Below, one piece after another: positions 1-4,809 of a stretch of DNA of 9,911 nucleotides. The notes under the pieces are model-generated. The model was not told the origin of the DNA, did no database searches, and saw only the letters and a list, made by a program, of their open reading frames with translations. The first letter of the stretch is position 1. Each line of letters opens with the position of its first letter. Source of the DNA: an uncultured Gammaproteobacteria bacterium (GTDB lineage: Bacteria > Pseudomonadota > Gammaproteobacteria > CAJQNE01); assembly GCA_905479545.1 (NCBI GenBank), contig CAJQNE010000448.1, positions 1 through 9,911 of the forward strand, given 5' to 3'. Made by a program: the position numbers and the translations under genes.

Positions 1-2
1 GG

Positions 3-56
3 CGCGGCGACTATTTGGCTGCGACGGGTGATGAGCTGGATGATCCAATGCATTAG
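3..56 (+). CDS. possible C-terminal tail of a plus-strand gene entering from the left edge
   Basis: Reading from base 3 gives RGDYLAATGDELDDPMH and then TAG at 54-56. The tail is acidic and uses ordinary codons for this GC level, so it could be the end of a gene convergent with the lpx cluster. Only 17 codons are visible and no family can be named. The other forward frames are less gene-like here. A minus-strand reading starting at an ATG at 51-53 and leaving the window is an alternative. The call rests on composition and on having an open frame up to a stop, nothing more. Confidence 0.3.
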   Translation, partial: RGDYLAATGDELDDPMH

Positions 57-101
57 GTTGCCGGTGACCGATATTTTTTGTGCCTGTCAAACTGGAAGAA
101 G

Positions 102-111
102 CCTAACTTGC
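102..111 (-). repeat. 10-bp direct repeat, copy 2 (GCAAGTTAGG), left boundary of the accessory segment
   Basis: On the minus strand this reads GGCAAGTTAGGC. The core GCAAGTTAGG is identical to the word over the lpxB stop codon at 650-659, in the same orientation and 548 bp away. The two copies bracket the small unrecognised gene. A chance 10-mer match within about 650 bp is not rare, so only its placement makes it notable. Confidence 0.4.
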
Positions 112-174
112 CGACCTAATTTAGAACCCCGGATTTTTTACATTACCGCCGGGAGTTCAAATATATAGGTGCAA
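108..174. repeat. bulged inverted repeat over the 3' end of the small unrecognised gene
   Basis: Paired arms, in plus-strand order: TTGC (108-111) with GCAA (171-174); ACCTA (114-118) with TAGGT (166-170); ATTT (119-122) with AAAT (159-162); GAAC (124-127) with GTTC (155-158); CCCGG (128-132) with CCGGG (149-153). That is 22 base pairs around a 16-base loop, interrupted by small bulges at 112-113, 123, 154 and 163-165. The stop codon of the 143-523 gene lies in the loop. No T-run follows the structure on either strand, so it is not an ordinary intrinsic terminator. The bulged long-stem shape recalls folded integron attC sites, but only one end carries a core-like motif (GTTAGGC on the minus strand, 107-101). 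Confidence 0.5.
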
Positions 175-523
175 CCACATCGATTAACGCATCGGAAAAG
201 GAGCTCTCACCGCTTTCTTCGCAGAAGTCCGCAACTTCAGATAGAACATGACGTATATCAAACTTATGATGCCCAGCACTCAAAGCATTCATAGTAGTTA
301 TAGCACCTTGAGACCACGCCGCATAAAAGTTTAGCTTTTCGCTGCGTGCGTGGTAGGAATCCAAGTAGACCTTGCAGCCCGTGCTACCTACGCCCATTGC
401 AAGGTATTCCTCTTTCTGAACTTTTACCTCAACACTCGAACATCTAGCGGAAAAACTAACAATAGAAAAAAAAGCTGCAACCAGTACAACTAAATAATTT
501 CTCTTCAATTTAAGTAATCGCAC
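143..523 (-). CDS. small exported protein of unknown function (126 aa)
   Basis: I do not recognise this gene. The predicted protein begins with a basic n-region (MRLLKLKRNY) and a hydrophobic stretch at about residues 11-25, typical of a Sec signal peptide; cleavage is probably near residues 26-30. There is no proper lipobox before Cys28, so it is probably a soluble periplasmic or secreted protein. The mature part has Cys50 and Cys101, which could form a disulfide, around a core with AAWSQG (68-73), MN (78-79) and SEVADFCEE (95-103). This loosely recalls small secreted proteins with a W-x-x-G...N...C pattern. The start is GTG at 521-523; GGGTGA just upstream is a weak ribosome binding site, and a TTG five codons later is an alternative. 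It lies 127 bp after lpxB on the same strand, and its codons look AT-richer than the lpx genes, which suggests acquired DNA. A function cannot be given. Confidence 0.65.
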   Translation of the reverse strand: MRLLKLKRNYLVVLVAAFFSIVSFSARCSSVEVKVQKEEYLAMGVGSTGCKVYLDSYHARSEKLNFYAAWSQGAITTMNALSAGHHKFDIRHVLSEVADFCEESGESSFSDALIDVVAPIYLNSRR

Positions 524-553
524 TAGTCACCCAACTGGTCCGCAAACCGCGTT

Positions 554-562
554 GTTATATCA
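554..562 (-). promoter_or_regulatory. candidate extended -10 promoter for the small exported protein gene
   Basis: The minus strand reads TTGATATAAC, which contains an extended -10 (TG, one base, TATAAC; five of six matches to TATAAT). It ends about 30 bases before the GTG start, so a transcript would begin near position 547 with a leader of about 24 bases. No convincing -35 box is present at the normal spacing. The element suggests that the gene need not depend on read-through from lpxB. Confidence 0.35.
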
Positions 563-649
563 AGTTTAGAACGAAGTCCCATAGAGCTTAATCATTTGAC
601 TCAATTGGTTGTAGCAGCTTTTGCGTCAAGCTCATATGTTGTTATATGA

Positions 650-659
650 CCTAACTTGC
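650..659 (-). repeat. 10-bp direct repeat, copy 1 (GCAAGTTAGG), over the lpxB stop codon
   Basis: On the minus strand this reads AGCAAGTTAGGT. It codes for the last Ala-Ser and the TAG stop of lpxB and continues two bases beyond. The identical 10-base core recurs at 102-111. Both copies contain a GTTRRRY motif (GTTAGGT here, GTTAGGC there), the form of an integron core site, but a motif this short is expected often by chance. Confidence 0.4.
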
Positions 660-1781
660 TAGTAGCTTTACTACCGCTTCAGCAGCTTTATCAGACGCAC
701 CCTGCCGTAGCTGTTTATGCACATCAGCAAACGCTGCCAGCATTGCGTCGCGCTGCTTGGGGCGAGTCAACAGGTCGTAAACGGCCGGGGCCATTTTTTC
801 AGGAGTGGCATCGTCCTGGGTACACTCCACAACGGTATTTTCTCCCGCTAATAAATTCGGCAGCGAGTACTGCTTAATCTTTACCAGTCGAATAAGAATT
901 TTATAGCTCGCAGGTGCTAAAGCATAAGCGACCACCATGGGGCGTCTTAGCAACAATGCTTCAAGCGTTGCGGTTCCCGACGCAATAAGCACGACATCAG
1001 CCGCGGCCATCGCCGTCTGAGCGTCAGCATCGATGATATGCAGTGGCAGTGGGCCTATCTCTTTTTGCAGCTGCTCAAGCTGCGGGCGCAATGCCGGGCG
1101 AGCACAAGGCAACACGAATTGTACGTCGGAAAGCTGAGACTGCAATTGACGAGCTGTTTCTAAAAACGGTTTACCCAAGCGCTGCAACTCGCCACTCCGA
1201 CTACCTGGCAACAAGGCCACTACCGGTGCCGAAGCACTCAACCCCAACTCTTTGCGAGCGTTCGCCCTGTTCGGTTTACCTTTTATGTCATCGGCCAGCG
1301 GATGACCCACGAAACTAACCGGAATATTATGTTCTTCGTAAAACTTTGCTTCAAATGGAAACAATGTGAGCATCAGGTCGACTGACTTTCCGATTTTTAC
1401 GATCCTCCGTCGCCGCCACGCCCACACCGAAGGACTCACATAGTGAACGGTTTTGATGCCCTGCTCGCGAAGTTTTAGTTCCAGACCCGTATTAAATTCG
1501 GGTGCGTCAATGCCAATAAAAACATCGGGTTGTTCAGAGATTATTCTGGCCGCTAGCTTCTTGCGCAGACGTAGGAGGCGCGGCAGATGCTTGGCCACCT
1601 CAAACAGGCCCATCACCGCCAGCTCATCGGCGCTATGCCATGAGGTGCAACCGGCTGCGATCATTTTAGGGCCAGCGACGCCGACAAACTCAGCATCCGG
1701 ATAGTACTGCTTTAACGCGGTAATAAGCCCGGCACCGAGTACGTCCCCTGAAGCTTCGCCGGCAACTAATGCAATTTTCAT
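651..1781 (-). CDS. lpxB: lipid-A-disaccharide synthase LpxB
   Basis: LpxB is a membrane-associated GT-B-fold glycosyltransferase (family GT19). It joins UDP-2,3-diacylglucosamine and lipid X (2,3-diacylglucosamine 1-phosphate) to give the beta-1,6 tetraacyl disaccharide 1-phosphate of lipid A, releasing UDP. At 376 residues it is full length for the family. Visible signatures are GEASGD at 8-13, GIDAPEFN at 90-97, SPSVWAW at 116-122 followed by a run of arginines, LPGSR at 191-195, ASGTATLE at 267-274 in the nucleotide-binding half, and YSLPNLL at 305-311. The ATG is 35 bp after the lpxA stop. Only a poor Shine-Dalgarno is visible, so coupling to lpxA translation is likely. The start is preceded by a near copy of itself: a second ATG at 1793-1795 opens a five-codon frame (MKLHL) whose TGA overlaps this ATG. 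The gene is the last of the conserved cluster; no terminator is apparent after it, and rnhB does not follow. Confidence 0.97.
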   Translation of the reverse strand: MKIALVAGEASGDVLGAGLITALKQYYPDAEFVGVAGPKMIAAGCTSWHSADELAVMGLFEVAKHLPRLLRLRKKLAARIISEQPDVFIGIDAPEFNTGLELKLREQGIKTVHYVSPSVWAWRRRRIVKIGKSVDLMLTLFPFEAKFYEEHNIPVSFVGHPLADDIKGKPNRANARKELGLSASAPVVALLPGSRSGELQRLGKPFLETARQLQSQLSDVQFVLPCARPALRPQLEQLQKEIGPLPLHIIDADAQTAMAAADVVLIASGTATLEALLLRRPMVVAYALAPASYKILIRLVKIKQYSLPNLLAGENTVVECTQDDATPEKMAPAVYDLLTRPKQRDAMLAAFADVHKQLRQGASDKAAEAVVKLLAS

Positions 1782-1816
1782 AAATGCAATTTCATCGATA
1801 TGAAGTTCATAGCATA

Positions 1817-2596
1817 CTAGCCTCGCAACAAGCCGCGATCGGAGTTTTCAATAAACTCAACGAACGGGATCAAAACGGGATTTTCGGCGGCCAATGGTTG
1901 GAGCGTATCCATTGCTTCCTGAAGCTTTAAACCTTTTCGGTAAACCAAACGGTAGGCCTGTTTAATAGCGCGCATTTGCTCGGCGTCAAAACCGCGACGC
2001 TTCAAACCTTCACTGTTAATGCCACGCGGCGCAACGGGCACTCCTCCCGCCAATACATACGGGGGAATGTCCTGACCAACCGTGGCATCCATACCAAGAA
2101 ACGCATGCTCGCCAATTTTGCAAAATTGATGGATTTTAGCGAAACCGCCAAGAATGGCGTGGTCACCAATATGCACATGACCCGCGATTGTTGCTGTGTT
2201 GGCCAACACGGTATGACTACCAAGACGGACATCGTGGGCAATGTGCGCGTAGGCCATTATCCAGTTGTCGTCGCCGACACTAGTGAGTCCTTCATCCTGA
2301 ATGGTACCGCGGCTAATCGTCACGTATTCATGAATAGTATTGCCGTTGCCGATTTCGAGCCGAGTAGGCTCATCGCGGTACTTTTTGTCCTGTGGCGAAC
2401 CACCGATAGAAGAAAATGGCATGAACTTATTATTCGTGCCAATTTCGCAATGCCCTTGAATGACGACGTGCGCGCCGACTTTGCTGTCAGCACCAATTTT
2501 AACGTGTGGTCCGATGACCGCAAATGGCCCCACTTCCACCGTCTCATGCAACTCAGCGTTTTTGTCGACTACGGCATTAGGATGAATATCTGTCAT
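1817..2596 (-). CDS. lpxA: UDP-N-acetylglucosamine O-acyltransferase LpxA
   Basis: LpxA catalyses the first step of lipid A synthesis, moving a 3-hydroxyacyl chain from ACP to the 3-OH of UDP-GlcNAc in the cytosol. The 259 residues fit the family. Residues 1 to about 190 are hexapeptide repeats that form the left-handed beta helix of the trimer. The rest is the C-terminal helical domain, recognisable by INSEGLKRRGF (193-203). The catalytic base corresponds to His121 in HIAHD (118-122), equivalent to E. coli His125; His156 in HQFC matches E. coli His160. Met169 occupies the position of E. coli Gly173, the hydrocarbon ruler. Pseudomonas aeruginosa LpxA also has Met169 and prefers C10 chains, so a 3-hydroxydecanoyl donor is predicted. 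The ATG is preceded by AAGG at good spacing. The gene starts 49 bp after fabZ. Confidence 0.98.
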   Translation of the reverse strand: MTDIHPNAVVDKNAELHETVEVGPFAVIGPHVKIGADSKVGAHVVIQGHCEIGTNNKFMPFSSIGGSPQDKKYRDEPTRLEIGNGNTIHEYVTISRGTIQDEGLTSVGDDNWIMAYAHIAHDVRLGSHTVLANTATIAGHVHIGDHAILGGFAKIHQFCKIGEHAFLGMDATVGQDIPPYVLAGGVPVAPRGINSEGLKRRGFDAEQMRAIKQAYRLVYRKGLKLQEAMDTLQPLAAENPVLIPFVEFIENSDRGLLRG

Positions 2597-2645
2597 GGGT
2601 GAGCCTTGTACGGGTAAATAGCCCTAGCAAATTAGTGATGGATAG

Positions 2646-3113
2646 TTAGTTTTCATTATGACGGCGCTTGGCGCACATCATTTCAGCCTTGCACACGAGC
2701 ACACCATCGACTCGCGCCTCTGTCTCAAAGCGCCAAACGCCTCTGATGTTACGCTTGATAGAGACCGTCATTATCATTTGGTCGCCGGGGCCTACCGGCC
2801 GTTTAAAGCGAGCTTTGTCAATGCCAAGAAAATAATACAGCTCCTCAGCTACCGCCTCGTCGTCGGTAGTACGCATAGCGAGAATGCCACAGGTCTGAGC
2901 CAGGGCTTCCAGTACCATTACGCCCGGCATTACCGGCCGACCAGGAAAGTGTCCGGGGAAAAATGGCTCGTTAATAGTTACATTTTTAATCGCCGTAGCA
3001 CTCTTGCCAGGCACAAGCTCTGTTACCCGATCCACCAATAAGAATGGGTAGCGGTGAGGTAACAGTTTAAGAATTTTTTGAATATCGAGTTGTTCTGGGG
3101 CGTCAGTGGTCAT
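2646..3113 (-). CDS. fabZ: 3-hydroxyacyl-[acyl-carrier-protein] dehydratase FabZ
   Basis: FabZ removes water from (3R)-hydroxyacyl-ACP to give trans-2-enoyl-ACP in the cytosolic type II fatty acid elongation cycle. It consumes the same 3-hydroxyacyl-ACP that LpxA and LpxD use, which explains its place between them. The protein is a single hotdog domain of 155 residues. The family signature is complete: LLPHRYPFLLVDRV at 17-30, the catalytic His55 in FFPGHFPGRPV (51-61), and Glu69 in MVLEALAQ (66-73). KARFKRPVGPGD (100-111) is the conserved C-terminal half motif. The start follows the lpxD stop by only 8 bp, and no good Shine-Dalgarno is visible, so translation probably depends on ribosomes finishing lpxD. 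Confidence 0.98.
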   Translation of the reverse strand: MTTDAPEQLDIQKILKLLPHRYPFLLVDRVTELVPGKSATAIKNVTINEPFFPGHFPGRPVMPGVMVLEALAQTCGILAMRTTDDEAVAEELYYFLGIDKARFKRPVGPGDQMIMTVSIKRNIRGVWRFETEARVDGVLVCKAEMMCAKRRHNEN

Positions 3114-3121
3114 AGTCGTTA

Positions 3122-4162
3122 TTATTGTGGGCTCGTTTCGATTTTCGCCAAGCGCTTTTCGAGTGCGCGTAGTGTACGCGCCATATCATCGAGCTGCTTA
3201 AGTCTAACTGCGGTACGTCGGCTTTTCGCCACAGGTTGGGTGCCGAATCCCATCGTATATTGACCAGGCTCAGTGATGTCGACCAACACACCGTTGTCCG
3301 AAATCATCTGCACGCCACTAGCGATGGTAAGATGTCCTGAAATTCCGACCTGACCGCCGACTAAACAATTTTCGCCGAGTGTCGTACTGCCCGCTATACC
3401 ACTCTGCCCTGCCATAGCGGTATTTTTACCCACCGTACAGTTGTGGGCAACCTGAATAAGATTATCGAGCCGAACACCGTCTTCAATAACCGTATCGTCA
3501 ATTGCACCTCGGTCAATGGTTGTGTTGGCACCAATTTCAACATTGTTGTGCACAACAACGCTCCCTAGTTGGGCAATTTTTTCCCAGCCAGAGCCCGACC
3601 AAGCGATACCAAACCCGTCAGCGCCTATCACGACCCCTGAATGGACCAGGCAGTCATCGCCAACTTTGCAGTCCCGGTACAAAGTAACGCCGCTACGCAA
3701 CACCGTATTACTTCCAACACGGCTATTACTTTCCAACACACAGTGCGGACCAATTACCGTATTACTGCCAACATGGCAATCCCGACCAATGACCACGTAA
3801 GGTCCGACTCGGGCGTCAGCGGCGACCTCTGCGCTGCTGTCAACCACCGCCGTACTGTGTACACCTTCCGATGCTTCACTCTCCGGCTCAAACAGTCGCG
3901 ATAGTTTGGCGTAACTCAAGTAAGGGTCTTTGCAAACTAATGCGCTTACAGGGCAATGCTCGGCAGCTTCTGCTGTTACCAATACAGCAGCGGCCGACGT
4001 GTCGACTAGTTGATTAAGGTACTTTCGGTTGGCGAGAAAGCTAACTTGGTTAGCCCCTGCCCCGGATAGTGAGCCGATGCCAGTGACACAAGTATGTTCG
4101 TCACCTCGTAACTCGCAACCCAGCTGGATTGCGAGTTCCCCGAGGGTGAATGCAGTTGGCAT
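3122..4162 (-). CDS. lpxD: UDP-3-O-(3-hydroxyacyl)glucosamine N-acyltransferase LpxD
   Basis: LpxD adds the N-linked 3-hydroxyacyl chain to UDP-3-O-acyl-glucosamine, the third step of lipid A synthesis, after the LpxC deacetylation (lpxC is not in this window). The 346 residues show the three expected parts. The N-terminal uridine-binding domain spans about 1-100. A left-handed beta helix of hexapeptide repeats spans about 101-305, with GADGFG at 180-185 and the likely catalytic His240 in QVAHN (237-241), equivalent to E. coli His239. A C-terminal helix rich in Leu, Arg and Lys (about 315-342) corresponds to the ACP-contacting helix of E. coli LpxD. The ATG has GAAGG six bases upstream and lies 23 bp after the skp stop, so the two are almost certainly cotranscribed. 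The repeats are visible in the DNA: 18-base words at 3702-3719 and 3756-3773 differ at one base and are 54 bases apart, exactly one helix turn of three hexads. Confidence 0.98.
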   Translation of the reverse strand: MPTAFTLGELAIQLGCELRGDEHTCVTGIGSLSGAGANQVSFLANRKYLNQLVDTSAAAVLVTAEAAEHCPVSALVCKDPYLSYAKLSRLFEPESEASEGVHSTAVVDSSAEVAADARVGPYVVIGRDCHVGSNTVIGPHCVLESNSRVGSNTVLRSGVTLYRDCKVGDDCLVHSGVVIGADGFGIAWSGSGWEKIAQLGSVVVHNNVEIGANTTIDRGAIDDTVIEDGVRLDNLIQVAHNCTVGKNTAMAGQSGIAGSTTLGENCLVGGQVGISGHLTIASGVQMISDNGVLVDITEPGQYTMGFGTQPVAKSRRTAVRLKQLDDMARTLRALEKRLAKIETSPQ

Positions 4163-4185
4163 CAGCAGCCTTCAGATCGACGGTA

Positions 4186-4686
4186 CTATCGACCGAGACG
4201 GTCTAGAACCAAGTCAGTCAGGTCAACGCGCTCATTGGCGTACACAACGCCCTCACTCAGAATAAGATCGTAACCACCGCTGCGGGCAACATCGTTGATC
4301 ACGACGTTCATGCGCTCTTGCAGTTTCAATAATTCACGCTGCCGCGAGCGAGCCAGGTCTTCCTGAAATTCTTTTGCAGACTTGGCCAGTGTCAGACGCT
4401 TGTCTTCGTAGTCGCGAAACTTTCTGAGACGCTCGTCTTCACCCATCGCAGCAGCATCATTCGACAGTCTCTGGCCGAGCTTGTCGAGACTGGATTTTTC
4501 CGACGCTAAGCGGCGTTCACGTCCAGCAAAGTCACTTTCCAGCTTCTTGAGAGCTGACTTTGATTCGCGTGACTCTTCCAGCAAGCGAGCAGCGTTAACA
4601 ACACCAACTTTTAGCTGTGCCTGAGCGGCGATAGGGGCGAGAGCAATAGCGGCCATCACGACCAGCTGAGCGGCAAGTTTTTTCAA
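4186..4686 (-). CDS. skp: periplasmic chaperone Skp (OmpH)
   Basis: Skp is a trimeric periplasmic chaperone that holds unfolded outer-membrane proteins after Sec export and delivers them to the BAM complex, whose core gene lies directly upstream. The 166-residue precursor has a clear signal peptide, MKK followed by a hydrophobic stretch and AQA at 21-23, giving a mature protein from Gln24. LKVGVVNAARLL (25-36) is the first strand and start of the body. A long charged segment (about 37-125), rich in Lys, Glu, Arg and Leu, forms the coiled-coil tentacles. The C-terminal part GGYDLILSEGVVYAN (137-151) closes the body domain. The start codon is TTG at 4684-4686. It is chosen because GAGGAA lies six bases upstream and the signal peptide begins exactly there; the frame has no upstream ATG. 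The 123-bp leader contains a sigma-E-like promoter and a hairpin. Confidence 0.95.
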   Translation of the reverse strand: MKKLAAQLVVMAAIALAPIAAQAQLKVGVVNAARLLEESRESKSALKKLESDFAGRERRLASEKSSLDKLGQRLSNDAAAMGEDERLRKFRDYEDKRLTLAKSAKEFQEDLARSRQRELLKLQERMNVVINDVARSGGYDLILSEGVVYANERVDLTDLVLDRLGR

Positions 4687-4692
4687 TGGTAT

Positions 4693-4698
4693 TTCCTC
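4693..4698 (-). promoter_or_regulatory. strong ribosome binding site that fixes the TTG start of skp
   Basis: The minus strand reads GAGGAA, then ATACCA, then TTG. This near-consensus Shine-Dalgarno at six-base spacing supports initiation at the rare TTG codon. A nearby ATG at 4704-4706 is in another frame and reads only seven codons. Confidence 0.85.
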
Positions 4699-4708
4699 GT
4701 TGTCATCT

Positions 4709-4725
4709 CGTCGCGCAAGGCGACG
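4709..4725 (-). other. GC-rich hairpin in the skp leader
   Basis: CGTCGC (4725-4720) and GCGACG (4714-4709) are perfectly complementary around the five-base loop CTTGC. The stem ends ten bases before the skp Shine-Dalgarno, so it could tune translation or protect the 5' end of a transcript starting at the promoter upstream. Read on the plus strand, the same stem is followed by TAATTTTTAG and would look like a terminator, but no plus-strand gene ends here. Confidence 0.5.
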
Positions 4726-4769
4726 TAATTTTTAGTCTGTTTGATTAAATAGGTGAGTATTACGATTAG

Positions 4770-4797
4770 TCAGACGCAACTTTTCTAAAAGGGTTCC
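4770..4797 (-). promoter_or_regulatory. sigma-E (RpoE)-like promoter before skp-lpxD-fabZ-lpxA-lpxB
   Basis: On the minus strand GGAACCC (4797-4791) is followed after exactly 16 bases by TCTGA (4774-4770). The E. coli sigma-E consensus is GGAACTT, about 16 bases, then TCTGA or TCAAA, so the core GGAAC, the spacing and the whole -10 match; only the last two bases of the -35 differ. It sits just after the bamA stop codon. Transcription would start near 4763 and give a leader of about 77 bases to the TTG of skp. Genes of this cluster are known members of the E. coli sigma-E regulon, and RseP, which activates sigma-E, is encoded two genes upstream. Confidence 0.65.
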
Positions 4798-4809
4798 GAC
4801 TTTCAGTGA

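Noticed and set aside
26..53. Minus-strand gene starting at the ATG at 51-53 and leaving the left edge
   Set aside because: No Shine-Dalgarno precedes it and too few codons are visible to weigh it against the opposite-strand reading.
61..80. Intrinsic terminator after the possible plus-strand gene (CGG-TGA-CCG then ATATTTTTT)
   Set aside because: The T-run is good, but the stem is only three to four pairs with an impossibly small loop.
616..632. Hairpin after lpxB (AGCTT and AAGCT) as a terminator
   Set aside because: The stem has five pairs and no T-run follows on the minus strand.
102..659. A complete integron gene cassette
   Set aside because: Core-site-like motifs and a bulged stem exist, but the inverse core RYYYAAC partner is missing and no integrase is in the window, so it is reported only as a speculative finding and not as a mobile element.
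1976..2602. 208-codon plus-strand open frame opposite lpxA
   Set aside because: It is the mirror of a strongly conserved gene, and its product shows no domain, signal or plausible ribosome site. Other long opposite-strand frames over lpxB, lpxD, rseP and dxr were dropped for the same reason.
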